Assembly (NCBI GenBank): GCA_005884665.1
Contig: VBAT01000061.1
Coordinates: 1-37,346, forward strand
Reading direction: 5' to 3'
Source: Bacteroidota bacterium
GTDB lineage: Bacteria; Bacteroidota; Bacteroidia; Chitinophagales; Chitinophagaceae
Length of the DNA stretch: 37,346 bases
Part shown: positions 9,026-16,462 of the stretch, one piece after another
Position numbering within the stretch: position 1 is the stretch's first letter
How the letters are laid out: the number at the start of each line of letters is the position of its first letter
Program-made: the position numbers and the translations under genes
Notes under the pieces: model-generated
Databases searched by the model: none
Seen by the model: the letters and a program-made list of their open reading frames with translations, nothing else
Told to the model about the DNA's origin: nothing

Positions 9026-9471
9026 AAAAGAAAAAGAAAGGGGTCGGGCAAAGACGAACTGCCGAAAAAGCGATTACCGGTGTAAAGCGAAAAATAATTA
9101 TTATCGATGATGATCCCGGTGTGCGGGATATATTTGAGATCATCTTTGAAAAAGAAGGGTATTGCGTCGAGCTGAAAAGCGATGGCCATTTTTTGACCCA
9201 CGAGAGTTACCAGCTTCCCGATCTTTTTTTTATTGATAAACAACTTTCCGGCGGGAATGGCCTTGATCTCTGTCGCTACCTGAAAAGCCAATCCAAAACA
9301 AGCCAGATCCCGGTGATCATGATTTCGGCGGCACCCGATATAGCTTCATTGTCAAAAGAAGCCAGGGCTGATGACTACCTGGAAAAACCTTTTGAATTAG
9401 CTCACCTCCTTGAATTGGCGGATTATTATCTCAGTAAAAGAGAAGAAGCCCTGCCATCGACTAACTGCTAA
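9022..9471 (+). CDS. Response regulator (receiver domain only)
   Basis: This 149-residue protein starts with GTG in a GTGA overlap with the kinase stop. A strongly basic N-terminus (about 1-24, MKKKKKG) precedes a receiver domain with acidic D29-D31, phosphoacceptor D72 in FFIDKQL, switch Ser102 and Lys122 in LEKPF. There is no output domain. Because it is translationally coupled to the CheB-CheR-kinase, it is the most likely direct phosphoryl acceptor of that kinase (inference). It is not close to the three minus-strand paralogs in sequence. It ends 6 bp from the stop of the convergent regulator. Confidence 0.9.
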   Translation: MKKKKKGVGQRRTAEKAITGVKRKIIIIDDDPGVRDIFEIIFEKEGYCVELKSDGHFLTHESYQLPDLFFIDKQLSGGNGLDLCRYLKSQSKTSQIPVIMISAAPDIASLSKEARADDYLEKPFELAHLLELADYYLSKREEALPSTNC

Positions 9472-9477
9472 CAACAA

Positions 9478-9894
9478 CTACCGGATTGAAGAAAAAGCAT
9501 AGGCTGGCTCCGGGGACACCCGCATGATCCTTTCCAACTCGTCGCTAAGACCGGTGATCTTAAACGTTTTTTTGACGGATCCCGATGCGCCCAGTTCTGT
9601 AGCCGCAGTACTCATCATTTCGTTGATGAACATTGAGTACAAATATTTCTTCGTGTTTTGGAGTAAAGGATGGTTACTTATCTCCGACAAGAATTGAAGA
9701 CCATTCATCCCGGGGAGCTTGAAATCTACGAATATTAGATCCGGTACAAGATGCTGTAATATCTCAATGGCTCGTTCCCCACTGTTGGCATAACTACATT
9801 TGAACCCGTCATCATGTGGTACCAGTTTCAGGGCATCCAGCAGGAAGGTCAATTCATCTTTGTCTGTGTCAATAAGAAGTATATGAGTCTTCAT
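9478..9894 (-). CDS. Single-domain response regulator
   Basis: This 138-residue receiver domain is the intact paralog of the proteins at 1-211 and 260-689. The acidic residues D9 and D11, phosphoacceptor D57 in IFVDFKLP, S87 and the Lys pair K108-K109 are visible, with about 29 residues after that Lys pair. It has no output domain, so it acts either as a phosphate sink or shuttle or through protein contact. It is convergent with the regulator at 9022-9471 and closes the island. Its ATG at 9892-9894 lies about 95 bp downstream of the duplicated promoter block at 9989-10011. Confidence 0.9.
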   Translation of the reverse strand: MKTHILLIDTDKDELTFLLDALKLVPHDDGFKCSYANSGERAIEILQHLVPDLIFVDFKLPGMNGLQFLSEISNHPLLQNTKKYLYSMFINEMMSTAATELGASGSVKKTFKITGLSDELERIMRVSPEPAYAFSSIR

Positions 9895-10312
9895 AAAAGA
9901 TCATTTAAGATTTAAGTCCAGGGAAATTGATTATCGGTTGAAAGCAGAGCCGCGCAGCAGTTTTTATTAATCCAGGCAGCGTAGCATTGCTGCCGTATTT
10001 CAAAGCTAAGGAAATAGCCATGCAGGAAATTCAAACGTTTGTAAAATATTTATGAACTGGCGAATAATATAACACTGTAGACTCTTTTCCTTATCAGCCA
10101 GAAATGGGCGGGGAATTTTTTGCAATGATACTCTCAGCAGAGAACCAGTTGTTTGTAAACCAGGAGTTATTAAGATTAGATGTGCATTAAATATCAACCG
10201 CGAGGCGATTGATAAAGTCAGCATGTTGCAGGTACACATTTAAAACGCTAACACGCTTCGATATTCGAATTTGGTTCTTGGCGCCTACTTGAAATCAGCA
10301 TCGAAGTCAAGA
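9895..10312. other. 418-bp intergenic region
   Basis: It contains the promoter block of the minus-strand regulator (9989-10011). A 77-codon open frame on the minus strand (10006-10239) overlaps that block, has no recognisable features, and I do not accept it as a gene. I see no terminator hairpin for the HU/SPOR gene that ends at 10313. Confidence 0.55.
9989..10011 (-). promoter_or_regulatory. Duplicated promoter block upstream of response regulator (copy 2)
   Basis: Read on the minus strand, TAGCTTTG (10001-10008) fits the Bacteroidota -7 element and is followed by the same AAATACGGCAGC as at 859-881. A TTTG lies about 23 nt upstream, slightly beyond the usual 19-21 nt for a -33 element. 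Confidence 0.7.
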
Positions 10313-11227
10313 TCAGTTTTGATGTTCAATATAAACTTTCTTGCCCAGGAAAGCTGTGAGAGAGTCGATGATCCTTGTCGTATCCCGGCTGGTTGGCAGT
10401 AGCACAAACAATTTATACTGTACAGAATCTTTTGTTTCGAGTTGAACGACATTAGCAAGTTTTGAATCCTGTAGTTGCTTAAATCGCTTCAACGCTTTGG
10501 ATCCTTTGGTAATCTCCAGTACATACTTGTAATTTAATGGTTGGACAGTTGCCTGATTGATCGTATCGCCAGTTAATTTGTTGGCGGTTGAATCTGGTAC
10601 CACTACTGTGGATTCATTATTATTACTGTCGGTCACTATTTCTTCACTTGCTTTGTTTGTTGAAATAGTATAGCCGCCCCAGATGGCCAAACCGATCCCT
10701 GCCAATATCAATAAAGCGATCACGGGTTTCTTCCAGGGTGTCTTAACTGCAGGCGTGGCAAGGAATGCCTGGTATTTTGCGTCAACATTATCTTTTTTTG
10801 TCAGGACCTGTTTATCTCTTTCCGGGTCATCCTTAATGCGTGGATTGATATTGCCTGGTGTAAAAGCAAATTCTCCCTGCTTGATCATAACCAGCGTACC
10901 AATACCTTCAAAAGAAAAAGGTTTGTTGATATTGAGGAATTGCTGAACGATCTGCAGATGGGATTCGAGGTCTGATTCGGCAAGCACTCTCATCTTCCCT
11001 GATTTTTCAGAGATATACTTTACCAGTTCCGGCGCATCATGAAGTGAAGAATTGCTTTTGAAACTGATGCTTTCAGATAAAGCGGAATGTTTGGTTTTTT
11101 CGTTGTCGAGGTTGATGGAAGGATCCAGTAAAAAAGTACCTATTCCCGGCAGATCAAGCCGTTTATTGGTGTAAAGGTATTGGGCAAGCAGGTTGGCTAG
11201 TTTCACAGTATTGGAATTAAGATGCAC
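10313..11227 (-). CDS. HU-CCDC81-like and SPOR-like domain membrane protein
   Basis: I place the start at GTG 11225-11227; another GTG lies at 11206. The frame is open further upstream, but the homology-like part begins with VKLANLLAQYLYTNKRLDLPGIGTF, resembling the paired HU-like DNA-binding-fold domains (CCDC81 type) that open many Bacteroidota SPOR proteins. The second HU-like part contains LQIVQQFLN and FEGIGTLV. One membrane helix follows (VIALLILAGIGLAIWGGYT), then a Ser/Thr/Asn-rich linker and a C-terminal SPOR-like fold (YVLEI, AFLGKKVYIEHQN). SPOR domains bind denuded septal peptidoglycan; the N-terminal part would be cytoplasmic. A cell-envelope or division role is likely, but the substrate is unknown. 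It is divergent from the gene at 11292. Confidence 0.72.
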   Translation of the reverse strand: MHLNSNTVKLANLLAQYLYTNKRLDLPGIGTFLLDPSINLDNEKTKHSALSESISFKSNSSLHDAPELVKYISEKSGKMRVLAESDLESHLQIVQQFLNINKPFSFEGIGTLVMIKQGEFAFTPGNINPRIKDDPERDKQVLTKKDNVDAKYQAFLATPAVKTPWKKPVIALLILAGIGLAIWGGYTISTNKASEEIVTDSNNNESTVVVPDSTANKLTGDTINQATVQPLNYKYVLEITKGSKALKRFKQLQDSKLANVVQLETKDSVQYKLFVLLPTSRDTTRIIDSLTAFLGKKVYIEHQN

Positions 11228-11275
11228 AATATATATAATTTGGACCTGGAAAGCAATAGGTATAACCCAATACTT

Positions 11276-11283
11276 TAACTTTG
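11276..11283 (+). promoter_or_regulatory. -7 promoter element of the small membrane protein gene
   Basis: TAACTTTG matches TAnnTTTG exactly and ends 8 bp before the ATG at 11292, so the transcript would be almost leaderless. No -33 TTG lies at the standard distance. Confidence 0.5.
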
Positions 11284-11291
11284 CCGTCCCT

Positions 11292-11627
11292 ATGCTTACA
11301 CAGGAGGAATCCAGGTTTATTGAATACTGGGAGGCCAACCGTCTCCGCCGCAAAAAGTTTTCCAAACAGCTGGCTCTCGGGCTTCCCTTGGGAGTTGTTA
11401 TAGTGGTTGGCATCTTTTTCAGCTTTCTTTCAGGCTGGCATAAGCAGGCAGAGATCGAGATCCGTTCTCAGGCCCAGTCGACGCCCGATTATTCGACCAT
11501 TATACTGGTGCTGATAGTCGCCGCACTGTTAATTGTGGTTTTTACGGCCGTGTTTTCCGCCCGTCATAAATGGGATATGCATGAGCAGCGTTACAGGGAA
11601 TTATTGGCTAAAAGAGAACACCAATAA
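11292..11627 (+). CDS. Small two-helix membrane protein, unknown function
   Basis: This gene encodes 111 residues from ATG 11292. The frame is open further upstream, but that part overlaps the divergent gene's start region and contains no promoter-compatible start. A charged N-terminus (MLTQEESRFIEYWE, NRLRRKKFSKQ) is followed by membrane helix 1 (LALGLPLGVVIVVGIFFSFL), a short loop, helix 2 (TIILVLIVAALLIVVFTAVF) and a charged tail ending LLAKREHQ. I do not recognise the family. It is divergent from the HU/SPOR gene and upstream of the FKBP gene on the same strand, with a 76-bp gap that holds a near-consensus -7 (TATCCTTG), so the two are probably separate transcripts. Confidence 0.7.
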   Translation: MLTQEESRFIEYWEANRLRRKKFSKQLALGLPLGVVIVVGIFFSFLSGWHKQAEIEIRSQAQSTPDYSTIILVLIVAALLIVVFTAVFSARHKWDMHEQRYRELLAKREHQ

Positions 11628-11703
11628 TTTTTTTGTATCCTTGCAGCGCAAAATGATGGATAATTGTCTTTAAGTCGCTATTATTTAATTAAATAGAAAC
11701 CTG

Positions 11704-12177
11704 GTGAAAAAACTGCTTCTACCTTTCCTCCTGCTGTTTATCTTGTTATTAAACCTCAGTTGTTTTAAAGATAAATCCTGTGTCCCGAAGACCCCGGCTA
11801 GTGAAGTGGGCTCCCTTAATGCCTATTGTGCCGGCAATGGAATTACCCCGACAATAGATCCTTCAGGCCTTTTTTACCAGATACTTGACCCGGGAACTGG
11901 TGCTACCGCTTCAGTGAACTCAAAAGTATTTATAACCTATACGGGAAAATTGGTCAATGGGACCATTTTTGACCAGCAGACCAATTCTTCCCTCACGGGT
12001 TGGGTGTTGAGTAAGTTAATTGAGGGCTGGAGAGTAGGTATTCCCAAGATACAAGTAGGAGGGCATATTTTACTGGTTGTTCCTTCTTCAATGGGCTATG
12101 GCTGTGAAGGGTATGGCGCCATACCTGCCAATTCCATACTGTTTTTCGATGTTACACTTGTAGACATTCAAAATTAA
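11704..12177 (+). CDS. FKBP-type peptidyl-prolyl isomerase, probable lipoprotein
   Basis: This 157-residue protein starts with GTG (GTG AAA AAA CTG). The N-terminus is a lipoprotein signal with a long hydrophobic stretch and lipobox LNLSC (C20), so it is anchored in the envelope. The FKBP domain (about 55-157) shows the usual landmarks: VFITYTGKLVNGTIFDQ, IEGWRVGIPKIQVGG and PSSMGYG, then GAIPANSILFFDVTLVDI. It catalyses cis-trans isomerisation of prolyl bonds and assists folding of exported proteins. It is a single-gene unit closed by the terminator at 12201-12234. Confidence 0.92.
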   Translation: MKKLLLPFLLLFILLLNLSCFKDKSCVPKTPASEVGSLNAYCAGNGITPTIDPSGLFYQILDPGTGATASVNSKVFITYTGKLVNGTIFDQQTNSSLTGWVLSKLIEGWRVGIPKIQVGGHILLVVPSSMGYGCEGYGAIPANSILFFDVTLVDIQN

Positions 12178-12200
12178 ACCCAATACTACCTGCAATAGTG

Positions 12201-12234
12201 TCCCGTCCGCACAATGCGTGACGGGATTTTTTTT
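12201..12234 (+). terminator. Rho-independent terminator after the FKBP gene
   Basis: TCCCGTC pairs with GACGGGA and CGCA with TGCG around a CAA loop, with one bulged T. Eight T follow. It is the clearest plus-strand terminator in the window. Confidence 0.9.
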
Positions 12235-12239
12235 AATTG

Positions 12240-12247
12240 TAATTTTG
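12240..12247 (+). promoter_or_regulatory. -7 promoter element of L-serine dehydratase gene
   Basis: TAATTTTG fits TAnnTTTG exactly, 18 bp before the TTG start at 12266. It sits just after the preceding terminator. A -33 TTG at the usual distance is not evident. Confidence 0.5.
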
Positions 12248-12265
12248 TGGGTTAAATAATCACAA

Positions 12266-13699
12266 TTGGCCTACGAACCTATCTCCGTCTTCGATATTTT
12301 TAAGATTGGCATTGGGCCTTCCAGTTCGCATACCTTAGGACCCTGGCGGGCGGCACAACAGTTTGTTGAGTCACTGGTTAAAAAAGATCTCTTATATAAA
12401 GTAAAACAAATAGAAGTTCTTCTATATGGGTCGTTGGCGAAAACCGGCATAGGCCACGGAACTGACATGGCAGTTCAATTGGGATTAAGCGGCAATGACC
12501 CGGTTACATTCGACGTAAATAATATACGTGCACGGCTCGGTGATATTGCAGCCATGAAGAAAATACTTCTCGGCGGTTTGCACGAAGTGGAGTTCGATCC
12601 GACGGAGGATATAGAATTTCTTATTACAGAATCACTGCCTTTTCATCCAAACGCATTGACCTTCGCAGTGACCCTGGAAAACAATGAAGCAATAGCCGAA
12701 ACTTATTATTCCATCGGGGGCGGCTTTGTCGTAAAAGAAACCGGTTCCGGAAATGGAACAAAATCCCAGGCCATACAGTTTCCCTTTCCCATTAACAATG
12801 CCGATGATCTATTGCACTGGTGTATAAAAACAGGATTGTCCATTCATGAAATAGTCATGGAGAACGAGAACGCCCTGAGACCCGAACAGCAGACAAGGGA
12901 GCAATTGCTTACTATCTGGAGAGTAATGAAAGAATGCGTTTATCATGGCTGCAATACGGAAGGGACTTTACCGGGTGGATTGAGTGTGATACGAAGGGCT
13001 GCAGGATTAAATAAAAAGCTCTTAAAGAACCAAAGCTGGTCAGATTATGATTCATGGATAAAAGCTATAAAGCAGGGTGGGCATGATTTCAAATATATTC
13101 TTGATTGGGTCAGTTGTTTTGCTTTAGCTGTGAATGAGGAGAACGCTTCTTTTGGAAGGGTGGTAACAGCGCCAACAAATGGGGCCGCCGGGGTAATACC
13201 AGCTGTCCTGATGTATTATCTCGTTTTTAATGAAGGTCATTCCGACGATAAGATCATTCGTTATTTACTGACAGCCTCCGAGATCGGCAGCATATTTAAA
13301 AAAGGGGCCACCATATCCGCAGCCATGGGCGGTTGCCAGGCGGAGATCGGTGTCTCATCTTCCATGGCCGCTGCTGCATTGACTGAAGCTATGGGCGGCA
13401 CACAGCGACAGGCGTTGATGGCGGCCGAAATAGCCATGGAGCATCATTTGGGAATGACCTGCGATCCCATTGGGGGATTGGTGCAGATACCCTGTATCGA
13501 AAGGAATACAATGGGAGCAATAAAGGCGATTACTGCATCACAGCTCGCATTGCAAAGCATGCCTGATTATGCCAGGGTATCGTTGGATGGAGTCATAAAA
13601 ACGATGTGGGATACTGCACTTGACATGAACAGCAAATACAAGGAAACGGCTGATGGCGGATTAGCAGTGAATGTGCCATTAAGTTTGCCGGAATGCTGA
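12266..13699 (+). CDS. sdaA: L-serine ammonia-lyase (iron-sulfur dependent, single chain)
   Basis: This 477-residue enzyme deaminates L-serine to pyruvate and ammonia. It is the single-chain form with beta and alpha parts fused. The N-terminal part carries [19 protein letters not shown], and the C-terminal catalytic part carries [13 protein letters not shown]. Three cysteines fit the [4Fe-4S] ligands: GGCQAE, MTCDP and QIPC, with spacings of 42 and 11 residues, the same as in the characterised bacterial enzymes of this type. The start is TTG (TTG GCC TAC GAA), supported by the near match of this N-terminus to the family and the -7 element 18 bp upstream. It is convergent with mqnE, whose stop lies 12 bp away. 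Confidence 0.95.
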   Translation: MAYEPISVFDIFKIGIGPSSSHTLGPWRAAQQFVESLVKKDLLYKVKQIEVLLYGSLAKTGIGHGTDMAVQLGLSGNDPVTFDVNNIRARLGDIAAMKKILLGGLHEVEFDPTEDIEFLITESLPFHPNALTFAVTLENNEAIAETYYSIGGGFVVKETGSGNGTKSQAIQFPFPINNADDLLHWCIKTGLSIHEIVMENENALRPEQQTREQLLTIWRVMKECVYHGCNTEGTLPGGLSVIRRAAGLNKKLLKNQSWSDYDSWIKAIKQGGHDFKYILDWVSCFALAVNEENASFGRVVTAPTNGAAGVIPAVLMYYLVFNEGHSDDKIIRYLLTASEIGSIFKKGATISAAMGGCQAEIGVSSSMAAAALTEAMGGTQRQALMAAEIAMEHHLGMTCDPIGGLVQIPCIERNTMGAIKAITASQLALQSMPDYARVSLDGVIKTMWDTALDMNSKYKETADGGLAVNVPLSLPEC

Positions 13700-13711
13700 A
13701 AAATTAAGCTA

Positions 13712-14863
13712 TTAATTCAGCAGCGGGTTTGACTCGATCTCTTTCATGTCAATATCACTATAGTCCCTGATAACGTCATACAGTGTTCCCCTTTCAACCG
13801 GTTTTCTTTTTGCCTGTTTGATCAATGTTACCAGTTGCGCCGTCGTCATTGAGGGGTTTTGTTCTTCAGCCCCGGCCATCGAATAGATCTTCGTGGTATC
13901 ATCTATCGTTCCGTCAATATCATTTACACCAAAAGATAAACTAAGTTGTGCGCTTTGTCTTCCCAGCATCGGCCAGTAGGCTTTGATATGCGGAAAGTTA
14001 TCCAGATAAATTCTTGCTACTGCATACATCTTCATGTCTTCGGTCACTGTTGATTCGGGGACCTGACTCATATCATTATCCTTGTTGCGAAATTTGAGAG
14101 GGATGAATGTGTTAAACCCTTTTGTTTTATCCTGAAGCTCTCTCAATCTTCGCATATGATCTACGCGATGAAAATATTTTTCAATATGGCCATACAGCAT
14201 CGTTGCATTGGATTGCATACCGAGGTTATGTGCTGTTTCATGGATATTTAACCAACCATCAGCATCTACTTTGTCCGCGCAAATCTGTTCACGTATCTCT
14301 GGATGGAAGATCTCTGCACCACCACCAGGAAGGGAGTCCAGCCCGGCTTCATGCAGGTAGCTCATTCCTTCTTCGATGGTTTTATGGGCTTTTCGGAACA
14401 TATAATCCAGCTCAACAGCCGTAAAACCTTTAATATGCAATTCCGGCCTGTGCTCTTTTATTTTTCTCATTAGCTCCGCAAAAAATTCCAGGTTCATTTT
14501 TGGATGAACGCCGCCAACAATATGTACTTCAGTTACCGGTTTGCCGTCATATTTCCTTACTATATCGAGCATCTGCACCATACTTAATTCCCAGCCTTCG
14601 TCGCGGTGAGCATACAGTTGGCTATAGGAACAGAAATTGCAACTGAATACACAGACATTGGTAGGCTCGATATGGAAATTGCGATTGAAGTAAGTAGTGT
14701 CGCCATGCAGGCGTTCCCGCAGCATATTGGCCAGGCTGCCGGCAAAGGCCAGGCTGCCCTTTTCAAATAATACAAGTGCATCCTCATCTGTTATACGTTC
14801 ACCGGCCATTATCTTATCTGCTATCCGTTTTAATTCGACCGGTAATTTCTCCCCATTTATCAT
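13712..14863 (-). CDS. mqnE: Aminofutalosine synthase MqnE (radical SAM)
   Basis: This 383-residue radical SAM enzyme of the futalosine menaquinone pathway joins a SAM-derived adenosyl radical to the MqnA product to give aminofutalosine. The cluster motif is CVFSCNFC (CxxxCxxC), preceded by FHIEPTNV as in MqnE/MqnC. Downstream landmarks are VHIVGGVHP, GLDSLPGGGAEIF, MLYGHIE and WPMLGRQSAQLSLSFGVND. The wording fits MqnE better than the paralog MqnC, but I cannot exclude misassignment by eye. No other mqn gene is in the window, as usual for Bacteroidota, where the pathway genes are scattered. ATG start at 14861-14863; the -7 element lies 18 bp upstream. Confidence 0.9.
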   Translation of the reverse strand: MINGEKLPVELKRIADKIMAGERITDEDALVLFEKGSLAFAGSLANMLRERLHGDTTYFNRNFHIEPTNVCVFSCNFCSYSQLYAHRDEGWELSMVQMLDIVRKYDGKPVTEVHIVGGVHPKMNLEFFAELMRKIKEHRPELHIKGFTAVELDYMFRKAHKTIEEGMSYLHEAGLDSLPGGGAEIFHPEIREQICADKVDADGWLNIHETAHNLGMQSNATMLYGHIEKYFHRVDHMRRLRELQDKTKGFNTFIPLKFRNKDNDMSQVPESTVTEDMKMYAVARIYLDNFPHIKAYWPMLGRQSAQLSLSFGVNDIDGTIDDTTKIYSMAGAEEQNPSMTTAQLVTLIKQAKRKPVERGTLYDVIRDYSDIDMKEIESNPLLN

Positions 14864-14881
14864 ATTAATTTATTCTGGTTG

Positions 14882-14889
14882 CAAATTTA
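14882..14889 (-). promoter_or_regulatory. -7 promoter element of mqnE
   Basis: On the minus strand this reads TAAATTTG, an exact TAnnTTTG match followed by C. The expected -33 position falls inside the right-hand palindrome (14900-14939) and shows no TTTG. Confidence 0.55.
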
Positions 14890-14899
14890 CAACAGCGAC

Positions 14900-14939
14900 A
14901 ATAAAAAACGTCACGCCAATTGGCGTGACGTTTTTTATT
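14900..14939. terminator. Perfect 40-bp palindrome, terminator of the protease gene
   Basis: Two 20-bp arms pair without a mismatch about the centre 14919/14920 (GTCACGCCAATTGGCGTGAC flanked by A6 and T6). On the minus strand it lies 15 bp after the protease stop and ends in a T-run, so it is a strong intrinsic terminator. Its symmetry would let it work in both directions. It also abuts the mqnE promoter, insulating it from read-through. Confidence 0.88.
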
Positions 14940-14954
14940 AAGATTAGTTTATAC

Positions 14955-16462
14955 TTATTGAGCTTTCAGTATCCTTACTTCCTGATCCTTGCCCTGGTCT
15001 GAATAACCAAGGTGCACGATATAGATTCCCGCGGCCATCATGGTCATGTTGACGTTGATGACATTGGAAGTGCTGCCATTGTACTCTTTCTTCCAAACCT
15101 GTTGTCCGGCAGAATTGAATACTGCGACATAGCGAAGATCAGATGGAGCCTGGATCCACCAGATGTTGAACTGGTTGCTGAATGGACTTGGGCTGATAAC
15201 AAATCCATTGCTTCTCAGGCCTGCCGGCAATATCCTTGTTCTCAGGTTCACATTATCTATATAGATATTGTTTCCCCCATTGCTGCTATTCTTGAACAAT
15301 ACCTGCAAAGGTCCGTTGGGCCTGAACGAAGTCAGGTTAATGGTCTCGGTCCGCCATAAATAATCAGCAAACGGTACATACTCTGAGGGCAGCGGACTGA
15401 CGGGATCAAGTACTGTTTGCAATTGAGCGCCCCATTTCTTGTAAACGGACGTGAATGTGTTGCCGCAGTCTCTTGTAACCAAAACTTCAAGTGTATCCAT
15501 CGGCACAGCAGCGGAAGGAGATGCCTTCGTTGCAGCGGAAAGATCGAAACTGAGTAATACAGAGTCCGCATCGCTGTAAGTAACTGGTGGTGTATAGAGA
15601 ATGTCTTTCTGGCCAAATGCAGTCAGGTAAATGAAGTTTCTCATGAACGCCGAGCTTGCGCTATTCCTGCCTGCTGAAGATGTCTTCTGCCATGTGATCG
15701 AGTTATCAGGATTGGCGACCGCCCAACCAGTTGGCAGGAAAGTACCTTCAAATGTTTCAACCAAAGGAGCAGCAACCTGGGTAAGTGTTGCATAGCTTGT
15801 CTTACTCAATGTATCGTTCACCAGGTATTGATCACCGGTACCACTTGCTGTGGTCGGCTCCTGTGTAAACACTTTGATGGCGTTGGCTCCCGATGCCAGT
15901 GTTCCGGCAGGGAGCGTAACAGTTGCTGTAGCACCCGGGGCAATAGTTACACCGGTAACAGTGATCTGCGTGGGAGCGCCTGCGCCGACAGCATAGGATA
16001 TCTTGTAACCTGTAACGGTTTCAGTTCCTCTATTTCGAATAGTGGCTACAGGAGTAATAGCCGGCGTACAAACTACATCTGGTGAAACGGAAACAACTTC
16101 GATATCCCGCTTGAACTGCGGAGTGATGTTGATATTGTCTATGTAAGTATTATTACCGTAAGCATCCCCATTCCTGAACTGCACAACCACACTGTTGGCA
16201 GGGGTAGTGACCAGGTTTACAACAACACGTTTCTTTTTCCAGTCGGACTCTGCGGGAGCGAGATAAGGATCGGGCCCACCGCCTGCTGTAGCAAGAGCGG
16301 TTCCGGTTTCACTATAAACAGTGGTGAAGGTTGCTGAACAATTCCTCGCGATAAGAACGCTGAGGTTGTCAACAGAAGTATCAACACCATCCGTCCAGTA
16401 CTGGTTAGCCACATCAAACGTAATGATCAATGAATCTGCACCAGTAGTATTAACTGGTAATC
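14955..16462 (-). CDS. C-terminal half of secreted metalloprotease: adhesion modules and T9SS sorting domain
   Basis: This frame (open from 16547) continues the product of 16427-19027 after a frameshift near 16459-16462. It starts in the middle of a jelly-roll-like module (PVNTTGADSLIITFDVANQYW). A CARDB-like module (DIEVVSVSPDVVCTPAITP) and another jelly-roll (VETFEGTFLPTGWAVANPD) follow. It ends in a type A T9SS C-terminal domain: FVISPSPFSNQFNIWW, VAVFNSAGQQVWKKEY, then AAGIYIVHL and VRILKA. That domain is the secretion and anchoring signal recognised by the type IX machinery. It has no own signal peptide, so if the frameshift is genuine this half is not exported. Terminator at 14900-14939. 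Confidence 0.85.

Noticed and set aside
10006-10239. 77-codon minus-strand open frame between the regulator and the HU/SPOR gene
   Set aside because: It overlaps the duplicated promoter block, has no family-like sequence and mixed composition; a chance frame.
15828-16085. Plus-strand frames inside the protease gene, rich in Gly, Ser and Cys
   Set aside because: Antisense shadows of the Thr/Ala/Pro-rich repeat modules; the minus-strand frame has clear domains.
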